A program made the position numbers and the translations under genes. DNA of 64,000 nucleotides, taken from contig CAZLWR010000002.1 in the NCBI GenBank assembly GCA_964563595.1, positions 5,590-69,589 on the forward strand, written 5' to 3'. The notes below the pieces were generated by a model. The model was given only the letters and a program-made list of their open reading frames with translations, was not told the origin of the DNA and did not search any database. Source of the stretch: CALMFT01 sp964563595. GTDB taxonomy: Bacteria > Patescibacteriota > Gracilibacteria > Absconditabacterales > Absconditicoccaceae. This document shows positions 33,271-43,241 of the stretch, piece by piece; the first letter of the stretch is position 1; each line of letters starts with the position of its first letter.

Positions 33271-33876
33271 ATGACTTTCACACTCCCACCCTTACCTTAC
33301 GCATTTGATGCACTCGAATCAGTCATAGACGCACAAACTGTGGAGTTACATTATACTAAGCATCATCAAACGTATTGCGATAAACTCAATGCATGAGTCG
33401 CTGGCACCGAATATGAAACTCGAACCCTAGCACAGTTACTGTCCAAGGTACATGATATACCAGATAATCTGAAACCTATTGTGAGAAATCACGGATGATG
33501 ACTAATGAATCATGATATTTACTGGGCAACAATGATCCCGGGAGGATCTAAGCCATCACATGATTTCAAGGCTTTGGTTGAAGGATCTTTTGGCTCTCGG
33601 GACGGTTTCCAAGAACAGTTTATAGCAAACGCAACAGCACTATTCGGCTCTGGACGGACACGGTTAGAAGTTCAGACAGACAAACTGCAAATTACCAATT
33701 ATCCCAATCAAGAAAATCCGCTGATGTATGGTAAGAAACCACTACTTGGACTTGATGTACGAGAACATGCTTATTACCTGAACTACCAAAATCGTAGACC
33801 AGAATATATTAAAGCACGACGAAGTATTATCAACCGAGTCGCTGTAGAAAAAATGCTTTGAGTACAAAATGTATAA
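33271..33876 (+). CDS. iron/manganese superoxide dismutase
   Basis: 201 residues. N-terminal FTLPPLPYAFDALE and LHYTKHHQTY (first metal His), NHGGGLMNHDIYW (second His; two of three G are TGA), and LGLDV-x-EHAYYLNYQNRRPEYI (Asp and third His ligands). It converts superoxide to oxygen and peroxide in the cytoplasm. Trp-invariant positions are encoded by CGG/CGA: FGSG-CGG-T-CGG-LEV (33655, 33661), LDV-CGA-EH (33760), CGA at 33820 and IN-CGA near the C-terminus (33835). With arginine there the metal-site shell would be destroyed; with Trp it is a normal SOD. Fe or Mn use cannot be told. Confidence 0.93.
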
Positions 33877-33880
33877 AAGT

Positions 33881-33907
33881 GTCATTGCGAGTGAAGCGAA
33901 GCAATCC
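33881..33907. repeat. dispersed palindromic-type repeat
   Basis: The sequence gtcattgcgagtgaagcgaa followed by gcaatcc is a close match to a short interspersed repeat I know from many unrelated bacteria (TCATTGCGAG ... GAAGCAATC). It is immobile by itself and non-coding. Only one copy is in this window. Confidence 0.55.
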
Positions 33908-33922
33908 ATATATTACTATTAT

Positions 33923-33949
33923 GTTCTTTTGGCATCGCCCCAAAAGAAC
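33923..33949. repeat. inverted repeat, 10-bp arms
   Basis: GTTCTTTTGG and its complement CCAAAAGAAC flank a 7-nt loop and are followed by caaaaagtctag-type sequence. The element resembles short repeats abundant in Bacteroidota genomes. Together with the repeat at 33881 and a GC-rich hairpin at about 34026-34046 it fills the 33877-34142 gap, in which I see no gene. Confidence 0.5.
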
Positions 33950-34142
33950 CAAAAAGTCTAGTCAAAAACAGCATTCGTTTTACTCTGGCCATCAAGTTCT
34001 TCTTTAGAACAAATCTCCTCCCCACCCCTTCGGGGCGGGACCCAGTCGATTTGTAATATCTTACCTCACTATCAAGTTTTACTTACATCTCGCCATGCAG
34101 TGTTTTTGACAAAAGAACAATTACCCTTTTAGAGACATACTA

Positions 34143-34294
34143 TGCAATTGTTTATAACCAACCAATACACACTTCAAGGCAATCAGATTATCATNNNNNN
34201 NNNNNNNNNNNNNNNNNNNNNNNNNNNNNNNNNNNNNNNNNNNNNNNNNNNNNNNNNNNNNNNNNNNNNNNNNNNNNNNNNNNNNNNNNNNNNN
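34143..34294. other. duplicated contig end and 100-N scaffold gap
   Basis: Bases 34143-34194 (start of rsmE) reappear as the first bases after the N-run (34298 onward; the identity begins with the preceding C-T at 34141/34296). The 100 N at 34195-34294 therefore do not represent missing sequence: the contigs overlap by about 54 bp. The true sequence is continuous and about 150 bp shorter. Confidence 0.9.
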
Positions 34295-34296
34295 CT

Positions 34297-34986
34297 ATGC
34301 AATTGTTTATAACCAACCAATACACACTTCAAGGCAATCAGATTATCATTCATGATGAGAGGGTTTTGTATCAGTCTTCAAAAGTATTGAGATATACATC
34401 GGGCGATGACTTCTCGCTCCAAGACAAACAAACAAGATATACAGTCAGTATTGATGCCCGAGACAAAAAGTCTCTGCAAGGCATAATTACAGATACTCAA
34501 TCACAAGTTTGAAAGTTAACTTCCACAACGCTCGTGATAGCGATGACCAATAAATGGGACAAAATAGAGCTTATTTGCCAAAAAGCAACTGAAATAGGGA
34601 TAAGCAATATTATCATCCGAACGAGTAAAAGATCTGTCATTCAGATTATTTCTGATACTAAATTAGAAAGAGTTCAAACAATCTGCCTAGAGGCCGCTGA
34701 GCAGTCCTATAATCGAATCGTACCCCAAATCAGTATTTGTAAAAACATAAAAGAATTACCAAAATGATATATTGCCTACCAAGACGGAATACTTCACCAT
34801 ACGATCTGACACAATGCATGAAGTCCAGATACCATTATCGTGTGACCAGAAGGCGGCTTTGAACCAAGCGAATTACAATATTTTCAAGATAATCAATTTC
34901 CTATGGTTAAACTTGGTGATACAATATTTAGAACAGAAACAGCAGCTATTATAGGTGCATGGTGGTTGAAAAACACCTTGATATAA
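34297..34986 (+). CDS. rsmE: 16S rRNA m3U1498 methyltransferase RsmE
   Basis: 229 residues. SPOUT-fold RsmE features: KATEIGI near residue 95, SKRSVIQ, LEAAEQS, then VGPEGGFEPSELQYF (Gly from TGA) and LGDTIFRTETAAIIGAWW, the knot region that binds SAM. It methylates U1498 of 16S rRNA. Intact on the right-hand contig; a truncated duplicate of its first 52 bp lies left of the gap. TCAGATTAT occurs twice in it (34338, 34641). The next gene starts 18 bp downstream. Confidence 0.9.
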
Positions 34987-35003
34987 TTTATAGTCAGAAT
35001 ACT

Positions 35004-35957
35004 ATGGATTTTGGAAAAAGACTCTCTCTGATACGAGCGGGATGCAAGCAAGCATGTCAGATTATTTTTGCTTATATTGGATTGAAGCCAGCTCAACTCA
35101 CCAAATCGCTCGCCCATTTTTATTCTAGTCAATCAGAAAAACGAAGCAATACCAGGAAAAAAGATCGACCAGAATTTGATCATATGTTGCAAGATGTCAG
35201 TTCCTATATCCAAGAAACAGTTGTTTCGGATGAAGCAAAAAAAAGCAAAAAAAAGACCAAAAAGATCCATATTGTAGAGCTAGGATGTGGTGACGGAAGA
35301 TTCGCGGACTATCTTGATAACAACTTAGATGTACCTTTCAGTTATGTGGGTATTGACTGTGCAAAAGGGCTCATTGATATTGCTAAAAAGAGAAACTATA
35401 AAAATGATGTAGAGTTTTTTATTGGAGATATGGTACAGTATTTGCTGAGTCTCGAACAAGAATCAGTTGATATTATTATCAGCATTGCGAGTATCCAGCA
35501 TTTACACAAATCGCTCAGACAACATTATCGGAACAATGCCTACAGAGTGCTCACCTATCAATGACTCCATATCACGACCAATCGATCTTACTCCAGGTGG
35601 ATGCTTTCTAAACATCGAGATACATTGATAATCTGAATGATTCTACAATTACTCAATCATCGTACCTTTGGGCGACACGACTATATGATTCCGTTTAAAA
35701 CACCTTGAAAAGCTAGCGAGGTAGATGATACTAAAAATCCTTGGGAGAAAGCGTTGGATAAAGCTCATGCTCAAAGTATCAAAACCGATTACAGATTTTA
35801 TCATATCTATCTCCTCGGTGAACTCATTGCCAGGGCACACACAGCAGGTTTTGTCATACCGACATCAGGCTATATTTCATCTGAATGAAAGATGATAGAT
35901 AATCGGAAAGAGAGCAGGAATACCTATGTGGTGACTAGGAAAGATGTAGGGATCTAA
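35004..35957 (+). CDS. class I SAM-dependent methyltransferase
   Basis: 317 residues. The Rossmann-type SAM-binding motif I is IVELGCGDGRFADYL (about residue 95), followed by YVGIDCAKGLIDIAKK (acidic ribose-binding residue) and VDIIISIASIQHLHK (motif IV region). C-terminal half has TTN-CGA-SYSRWML, reading TTNW with CGA = Trp, as in tRNA-wobble methyltransferases of the ALKBH8/Trm9 type. Substrate is uncertain; tRNA is my preferred guess. Lys-rich insertion (AKKSKKKTKK) precedes motif I. Confidence 0.78.
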
Positions 35958-36021
35958 TCTAGTAAATAAAACGATAATAAGTATGTATATATAAAATATT
36001 TATATTGGACTCCATATATTG

Positions 36022-37095
36022 ATGGTTTACACGTTTATGGACTTCTGTGCTTGAATATGATGTTGAAGGTTGTGACTTGAAAGAGCATGATTTGAGTGTG
36101 TGGGGTTTTCAGAAATTGACCCGAAAGCAGAAGTTACCTACAGAAAGCTTTTTTGAGAAGAAGAAAAGAACTACGGTGACCTCATGAAAGCAGATACAGA
36201 TGACCTACCAGACTTTGATCTTTTGATCGCTGGTTTCCCCTGTCAAACGTTCTCGGTCATGTGACAGAGAAAGGGCATGGAGGACCCGAGAGGTCAAATT
36301 ATATTTTGAATATCAAAAATCCTCAAAGAAAAAAACATCAAATATTTCATACTTGAGAATGTTAAGGGCTTAGTAAATCATGAGGGATGAAAAACATTTC
36401 AAAGTATAATACAGCTTCTTGATGAATCTTGATACTATGTAACATGGCAAGTATTAAATACAATTGACTATGGACTTCCTCAATCAAGAGAGAGAGTGTA
36501 TCTTTTAGGAATCAGAAAAAATCTATGACCATTTAGCTCAAAACTTACCTTCCCAACAAAACAAAATAAAATTTGATTAAGCAATTACCTGATAGAGCAA
36601 TCAGACTTATATAATCTGAGCAGTAAAAAGTTAGAAACCTTAACATATTATCTAAAAAACAAATATAACAATTGAAATTACAGCATATCCGATCTGATTT
36701 CTAAAGAATGATACATTATCGATACAAGACAAAGTGATATAAGATTCTACAACAATCTCTCACCAACCTTAAGAACGGGGAGACATGGATTGCTATACTC
36801 CAGGAATGGGTTGTTGAGAGAGGTATCATGATTAGAGTCTTTACTACTGCAGTGAGTACCTTATGAGTTGGCAGCAAAAACACAGTGACACATAACAGAT
36901 AAAGATCTGTTGTCACAATCAGGTAATGCTATGTCAGTAAATGTCATTGAGGCTCTATGAAAACAGTTTCAAAGTTTTATTTTGAATAATAAGCCCAATA
37001 ATGGACCCAGTACAACGTTGATCTCAAACAGCAAAAGGGTGATTCCAGAATGAGTCTGATATAATAGAGAAGTTCAACAATTGGAAACAAGATAA
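36022..37095 (+). CDS. C5-cytosine DNA methyltransferase
   Basis: 357 residues. All conserved blocks are present: motif I FMDFCAGIGCGRLGLERAGF, motif IV AGFPCQTFSVMGQRKG with the catalytic Cys of PCQ, motif VI FILENVKGLV, motif VIII YGLPQSRERVYLLGI, and motif X QSGNAMSVNVIEALGK. Twenty of about 35 glycines are TGA, the highest share in the window. The target site cannot be read from sequence. It is the modification half of a Type II system and overlaps the presumed endonuclease gene by 95 bp. The ATG at 36022 (MVYTFMDFCAG) is preferred. Confidence 0.93.
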
Positions 37096-37750
37096 ACTTG
37101 CCCAAACATGGCTAAAACTAATGTGATATGATGTAAGACGAATAGATTACGTTAAGGCCATAAAAGTAACTCACTGACAAAAAACAGATGTGCAAGTGCA
37201 GATCAAGGTTTTAATAAAACTTAAAGACGAGATTGATGTTCAAAATATTTCTGTTAAACTCGTATCTAACAAAAAATGATTTAATCAGATTGATAAAAGA
37301 CTCCTAAGAAAATACCAAGAACTACGAAATATACCAGCTGACGTTTTACAAGTTCTTAGGCACTTCTGCGGGGAAAGCAAACCATATAAAATCTGAACAA
37401 AAGACAGCAGGCGTATGTTTTTAACGGAAATGACCGAAAGAGAACAAACCTTATTGTTGGGGTTTGTAAATGACAATAAGCTTTTGATCGTAAGCGACAT
37501 ACTTAAAGGCAGAGGAGAGTTTTGTGCTGAACGAATGCTTGTAGTGAAAAAGACGTCGCTATATGAACGGGCATTAAAATCAATTAATGAGGTTATGAAT
37601 TTTTATGGCAATGGAGAAGTAACAATTTCTCCAAGGGGAAGTATTCATATCGGGAAGATAACTATGCAAAGAAAGTGAGGCGATTGAGGCAGAGAAAGTG
37701 CAAACATGTTACAATTTAAAATTGATCCAACCGAGTTACTATCGATTTAA
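37001..37750 (+). CDS. putative Type II restriction endonuclease
   Basis: 249 residues, overlapping the methyltransferase by 95 bp in another frame, the normal spacing of a restriction partner. It contains GFQNESDIIEKFNNWKQD, AQTWLKLMGYDVR, DVQVQIKVLIKLKDEIDVQN and VKLVSNKKGFNQIDKR, then YQEL-CGA-NIPADVL. I recall a family of Type II endonucleases with FNQIDKRW...LWNIP; CGA = Trp restores that pattern. The VQVQ...K elements may be the PD-(D/E)xK nuclease core. Eight of about nineteen Gly are TGA. Specificity unknown. Confidence 0.72.
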
Positions 37751-37769
37751 ATTAACTTCACTATAGCCC

Positions 37770-38099
37770 ATGCTTACTCGAGATGAATTTCAAAAAGTAG
37801 ATATGAGGATTGGTACCGTCATAGATGTACAAGATTTTCCACAAGCAAAAAATCCAGCCTATCAGGTGTGGATTGATTTTGGAGCAGAGATTGGAATCAA
37901 GAAAACAAGTGCTCAGATAACCAAACTCTATACCAAAGAAGAACTTATTGGTAAACAAGTTGTCGCAGTGGTAAACTTTCCACCAAAACAAATCGCAACA
38001 TTTATGTCTGAGTGTCTGATTTTGGGAGCAATGAATGGCAAGGAAATAACCTTACTACAACCAAATCTGTCCTGTGACAATGGATTGAGAATAGGATAA
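37770..38099 (+). CDS. csaA: CsaA-type tRNA-binding domain chaperone
   Basis: 109 residues, the normal CsaA length. KVDMRIGTVIDVQDFPQAKNP, then WIDFGAEIGIKKTSAQIT, LIGKQVVAVVNFPPKQIA and SECLILGA match the EMAP-II/tRNA-binding fold of CsaA throughout. Family members bind unfolded proteins and possibly tRNA. The start reads MLT-CGA-DEF; with CGA = Trp it is MLTWDEF, as in many homologues. It converges on the second helicase gene with 0-1 bp between stops. Confidence 0.88.
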   Translation: MLTRDEFQKVDMRIGTVIDVQDFPQAKNPAYQVWIDFGAEIGIKKTSAQITKLYTKEELIGKQVVAVVNFPPKQIATFMSECLILGAMNGKEITLLQPNLSCDNGLRIG

Positions 38100-39554
38100 T
38101 TACCTTCCTCTATTAGCTCTAGGATTAAATGGTTTGTTGCTATTGTTCTGACCTTTGGGACCACTAAACCTCGAATGCTGTGGTCTTGCATCTGGTCTTC
38201 AACCATGCGGTCTTCATTCTGGTGATCAGAATTGAGGTCTTGACGGAGCAGCTCATGGAGTTTGAGCTCTACTTTCTTGGCGAGATGAAGCAGGTCTTTC
38301 AGCTTGTGATCTACCTTGCTGTGGTCTATTGAATTGTCTGCCAGCATTACGGCTACCACTACGTGGCTCCCTACGGTCCTCATCAGCATCTTGCTTTGAT
38401 CCTCAAGTCGTATGAATCAATGGATAAGGGTGATCACTGATGAGCGGAATTTCTTGTTTGATCAGTTTTACGATATCGTTCAGATATTTTTTTTCTTCAT
38501 GATCACAAAACACAATTGCTATACCACTTGCTCCTGCTCTACCTGTTCTACCAATACGGTGTACATAGGTTTCTGCTTCGGTCGGTATATCAAAAATAAA
38601 GACATGTGACAAGAGATCAATATCAATCCCTCTTGCTGCAATATCCGTTGCAACCAATACTCTGATTTTTTTGTTTTTCAGATTGGCCAAGGCAAGTTGT
38701 CTCGCGTTTTGAGACTTGTTGCCGTGAATAGCTGCTGAGGCAATATTAGCAGCTTCAAGTACTGCCGTAACTTTGTTAGCACCATGTTTTGTTTTGGTAA
38801 ACACGATAGCACTTTCTATAGTTGGGTCTTTCAGCAAATGTACGAGTAAATTTTTTTTATCTGTTTTTCCTACCATATACAACTGTTGTTTGACTTTATC
38901 TACCGTCGTTGATGCAGGCGTTACTTCTATCTTTACTGGGTCATGCAGAATAGTTTTTGCGAGTTCCCTAATTACAGGTGGCATCGTGGCAGAGAAAAAC
39001 AAGGTTTGTCTTTTGTTGGGCACTTTTGCAATAATCTTTTTCACATCGTGAATAAATCACATGTCCAACATACGATCCGCTTCATCCAAAATCAGTATTT
39101 TCAAACTACCGAGATTGATATGCTTTTGATTCATAAGATCCAATAATCTGCCAGGTGTTGCTACCAAGATATCAACTCCACCACGTAATGTTTTTACTTG
39201 AGGAACTTGAGAAACACCACCAAAAATGACCGTATGTTTAAGGTTGGTATATTTGCCATAGGCAGCGAAACTTTCTCCAATTTGGATAGCAAGCTCTCTG
39301 GTCGGCGTAAGAATCAAGGTTTGGATACCATTGTGAATAGGTTGTCTAGTTTGTTTCTGATTATATAATATCTGTAAGGTCGGGATAGCGAAAGAAGCGG
39401 TTTTCCCCGTTCCCGTTTGTGCACATCCAAAGATGTCTTTTCCGCTCAACACCACCGGTATAGATTGTTCTTGAATGGGGGTTGGCACCGTATATCATTG
39501 TTCTGAAACAGCTTTTAGTATAGGGGCAATCAATCATAATTCATCAAATTTCAT
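38100..39554 (-). CDS. DEAD-box RNA helicase with RGG-type tail, copy 2
   Basis: 484 residues. Starts MKFDELGLIAPILKAV; Q motif GYTVPTPIQEQ, motif I CAQTGTGKTASF, PTRELAIQ, ATPGRLLDL, DEADRMLDMGF (Gly from TGA), SATM, ATDIAARGID and HRIGRTGRAG. Closer to RhlE than copy 1. The ~105-residue tail is rich in R, G, S, Q and P (RRPQ..., GRPHGGRPDARPQ, ending NRGR) and disordered. Both helicases in one window suggests importance of RNA remodelling. The start ATG is complementary to 39552-39554. Confidence 0.93.
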
Positions 39555-39704
39555 AGTACGTACAATAATAAAACAATTCATTATACAGTAATGTACTGAT
39601 AAATCAAATGAGTATTGGCAGCCACGTTGCATTTCGGCCCACAAAAATTATCTTTTCCCTTATCATCAAAGCCTTTCAGCTTTTACGCTTTCAACTCCTT
39701 GCCT

Positions 39705-40670
39705 ATGAATACCGAACCTCTTCATCTTGTCATTTGCATTGATAGCAATGCACATTTTCAAAAGCAATGTTTCGTTATGCTCTTTTCTTTACTCGTACAT
39801 AACCAGTCCAGAGTTATACAACTTCATATTATTCATACGCCGCAAGCAAAAGAAAGCTTTCAAGTTGGTCGGGATATGATCAGCCATTTCATAAATACTA
39901 CCCACGTAAATCTTTTGTGGTATAGTGCAGATGAGACAAGCATCGCGAAATTAGGGATAAAAGAATACAACGATTTACCCCTGAGCACTTATTTCAGACT
40001 TCTCATTGCCACTCTCCTGCCTGACACTTGTACAAAGTGTTTGTATCTGGATGGAGATATGATAATCAGAAACGATATTGCTGCCCTATATGATATCAAC
40101 CTTGACGAATACCGGGTAGCATGAGTCGCCACCAACGTACTACAAACTCATATGCAAAATATCGGAGTATCACAATACATCAACGCTGGCGTCCTGCTCA
40201 TTAACTTGCAAGCCCGGAGAACAAACAATGTCGCAAATACCATTATCAATTTTTGCGTAACCTATCCCAATGGAATCCAATGAACACAGCCCATCATGGG
40301 AGATCAATGTGGTATCAACTACGTCTGTCGTGACCATATGCTTATCGTAGACCCGCAACGGAATACGACACCCCTATGGTTCCATCTATACGATTTTGAT
40401 ACCAGCTTGCTGGGTTATGCTCACGAACAGATTCTTCAAGCCCAAATGAATCCAAGCATATTACACTTTGCCGGCACTGGGAAACCTGCCGATCGAAATA
40501 GCTTCCATCCTTGGAAGTTAGAGTACTATACCTATTTGTTCCGCTCTTGACTGATTCAAATAGAGGATTTTTTCAAATACGTATGGCATGTTTTAAGCTA
40601 CCCGTTCAATTACAGTCGACCTCTCTTACCCTTCCTCAAAAAAGTAAAACATAGCATCAACAAAGCATAG
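39705..40670 (+). CDS. glycosyltransferase family 8
   Basis: 321 residues. N-terminal LHLVICIDSNAHF strand, then STYFRLLIATLLP and CLYLDGDMIIRND with the DxD motif (about residue 116) that binds Mn and the UDP-sugar. YINAGVLLINL, MGDQCGINYVC and HFAGTGKPAD near the C-terminus match GT8 (LgtC/glycogenin-type) enzymes. Probably adds galactose or glucose to a surface glycan; acceptor unknown. The ATG at 39705 (MNTEPLHLV) matches family starts. The preceding 150 bp are non-coding. Confidence 0.85.
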
Positions 40671-40781
40671 TTTGAGAAAGACTAAAAAATAATTATTATG
40701 ATCTGATATCTTCGTGTGTCATGAAATCTAAGATAATCATCTTCCTACACCTATTTTAATCCTTTAATGTATCGCTATAGC

Positions 40782-41213
40782 ATGTCTCTTACGCAACTTC
40801 TTCAGACTATTCAATCTCTACCTTTAGAACAACAAAGAGAATTACTTGAGCTATATCAGCTTATAGATTGATTGTATCAAAAATACGGTGCTAAATTGGG
40901 AGAAAAGCAAATACTAGATGTTGTTGCACAAGAAAACAAAGAGCTTGCGGCATTAATTCAATCTACTCAAAGAAGTATTGGACTGACAGCCGCACACAAA
41001 GTCGTTGGTGAATTACAAAGAATATGTAAACCCAATACCTTGGAAATCACTAGCAATGATGGAAGTGCTATCAAAGCTGCTATTCAAAGCAAACACCAAG
41101 ATGCAAGTATTCACACTCATCAAGACGATATACTCTGACTCAAAGTTCAGTCCAGCAAAGGACAACTCTACGAAAGAACTATCAATAAAGATATAGCGAA
41201 ACTCACCCGTTAA
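40782..41213 (+). CDS. hypothetical protein, weak ATP synthase delta-like C-terminus
   Basis: 143 residues. N-terminal helical half (LTQLLQTIQSLPLEQQREL) and C-terminal half ILGLKVQSSKGQLYERTINKDIAKL that resembles the beta-strand end of F-type ATPase delta subunits (GlkV...G...ld.Si...l..L). No other ATPase gene is present, so this is only a structural resemblance. Upstream ATG at 40767 would add five residues. Ends 5 bp before the next gene, so likely coupled. Confidence 0.5.
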
Positions 41214-41218
41214 AACCG

Positions 41219-42094
41219 ATGTCCTCATCTCACAAAACCCGGCTATTATGAATTATATTCGCAGCATCACTTATGCTGTTTTTGTGAAGCTTTTTTTGAT
41301 TTCTTCCTATCTCCCGAATCACCAGCGGTTTGATACTCTTTATAACTACCTTATTGCGGTCCATTACTCATGGTCCAGAACATATACGAAAGCAATACAA
41401 AAAACATATTATTCGGTCAATCATCACCATTACTCTAGCGTTCGCATTTTTAAAAAATTTGTATCGGGGATTTAGTTTTTTTGTCCTTATTGTAGGTATA
41501 CTACATACTCTGAAAGATTTATGGGAACACAAGTATCAAAGTGTCAAATACAGTTTATGGGCATACTGCGTGTATGCTGGTTTTAGTATGGTCTATTTTT
41601 TGGGATTTGCGGCGTGATCCAATTTAATTGGCACGAAAGACACGCTAGCGTTGGATTGCAAGGATATCTATAGATACTATCAACAAGTCACTAGTCGGAT
41701 CAAAAAACCAGAAAAACATGCAACACCGCTAGAACTCAGCCGATCACAAAAACTTCTCCTTAATACCACCAAACTCACTGAGCAGCATCCCAGTCTGCAA
41801 TCCCTCGTAGAAAGACTAAAAGGATATCAAAAAGAGATCTCCTCAAGTATCGTTGATCAACAAACCATCAATCAAGAAATATGTGCACTAGTCTCTAATA
41901 GAATTAACTCCATCTACGCACAATCCAATATAAAAGTCGGTTTGATCATATTGATAGGACTATTTTTCTATCCGTTTTTCATCATTTTGTTTTATGTCTA
42001 TGGGTTTGTAGCATATTGTGTACTCCTATTATGCATCCATTATGGATTGTTTAAACGCAGCACCATACAAATAGAAAAAACCATACTTGAATAA
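41219..42094 (+). CDS. hypothetical multi-pass membrane protein
   Basis: 291 residues. With CGA/CGG = Trp and TGA = Gly the N-terminal 130 residues become clean membrane helices (LLGIIFAASLMLFLGSFFGF, LILFITTLLWSITHG, FFVLIVGILHTL); read as arginine the same codons would put charges inside them. A soluble helical loop (residues ~140-235) and two further C-terminal helices (IILIGLFFYPFFIILFYVYG) follow. No family recognised. Ten CGA/CGG codons make it one of the most informative genes for the Trp recoding. Confidence 0.65.
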
Positions 42095-42140
42095 TTTTGT
42101 CATTCTGATTATAATTGATCATTTATAAGCTGAATACGCT

Positions 42141-42611
42141 ATGATCAAAAAAATATGTGCTCTTGCTTTGGCTGTTATTTCTCTTACAAGTCTCTTTGTA
42201 AGTGCAAACAATAGCTTTCAGCTTATTCCTGAAAGTAGAAATGCACAAGCTGCGACTGATGCTGCCAAAAGACTACTCCAGACAAAACCTGAAGAAGATT
42301 TTCGGAATAACTACAACAAAGAAGCCAAAGGTCTTCAAGGAGATTTATGAGGACAGATCAGATCATGAATATTTTCACGAAATAGTATCTTACAACTCGC
42401 TGTCTACGCACTAAGATTTATGATGCAACTAGCATTAGTTATTTGATCCGGATTTGTTATTCGAGCATGATATCAATATGCTGGTTTCGCATTGGGATTC
42501 GGTGATCCTAAGAAATGACCCAGTTATATTAAAAATGCCGCAATCGGGATATTGATCATATCCTTGAGTTATTCCATCATTAAATTATTACAAATGGCGT
42601 TCTTGAATTAA
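42141..42611 (+). CDS. VirB2-like type IV secretion pilin, copy 2
   Basis: 156 residues with a signal peptide (MIKKICALALAVISL ... VSA), a polar middle, and two C-terminal helices. The segment GSGFVI-CGA-AGYQYAGFALGFG reads IWAGYQY with CGA = Trp (42462-42464), the common I-W-A-G-Y motif of CPR VirB2 proteins, followed by DPKKGPSYIKNAAIGILIISLSY. Exported inner-membrane pilin or channel component. TGA codons supply many glycines in the helices. Confidence 0.75.
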
Positions 42612-42692
42612 CCAAGATCATTACTATCATTGCTTTTATCATCACGAGAAGACAATACATACCCTTTATTTATCTTCTTTTTTCAGATTATT

Positions 42693-43217
42693 ATGAAATC
42701 AAAATTCCTCTTTTCTCTTCTTGCAGTCTTAGTTATTGCTGGATGTACCTTGCGTACAAGCAATACGGGGTCGAATCCACCCGTGGACCCTAGTCCAGCA
42801 ACAAGCATTTCACAGCTCAATATCTATCTAGTGGCACTAGAGTGATCAGAAGATGACCACACAGGTGACAATCAAGTCATCGGATGTAACGATGCTATGA
42901 TAGCTCGTGCAGTAAAAACAGATATTGCAGAACAGGACAAGTTTGCACAAACATGGGGCCTACTCAGCGCCTATGACTCGGAAGACAGCAATCTTACTAA
43001 CCCCTGGAAAACCCAGACAAATATTTCATTCTATAGTTACGAAATACAGGACAAAACATTAGTAATAAACCTTAGCGGAAGTCTTATGTTGTGAGGTACC
43101 TGTGATATACCCAGATTGGCTGAAACTCTCAAAGCAGCTTATAAGCAATTTGGATTTGACAAGGTAGACATCATGATCAACAACAAGACTTGGGACGTCG
43201 TAACCTCAGGAAAATAA
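42693..43217 (+). CDS. lipoprotein with GerMN-like domain
   Basis: 174 residues. Lipoprotein signal MKSKFLFSLLAVLVIAGCTL with lipobox IAGC. The C-terminal part (LVINLSGSLMLGGTCDIPRL, ETLKAAYKQFGFDKVDIMIN) resembles a GerMN fold, known from spore-germination and surface lipoproteins; assignment is tentative. TCAGATTAT ends 1 nt upstream of the start triplet (42683-42691), i.e. inside the ribosome-binding region. Confidence 0.65.
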
Positions 43218-43241
43218 TACATTTTACAAAAAGATAGCTAT

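Noticed and set aside
33655..33837. SOD with Trp to Arg mutations (inactive enzyme)
   Set aside because: Identical CGA/CGG at Trp columns in at least six unrelated genes makes recoding the simpler explanation.
40782..41213. ATP synthase delta subunit
   Set aside because: Only the C-terminal strands resemble it and no other ATPase subunit is near; kept as hypothetical.
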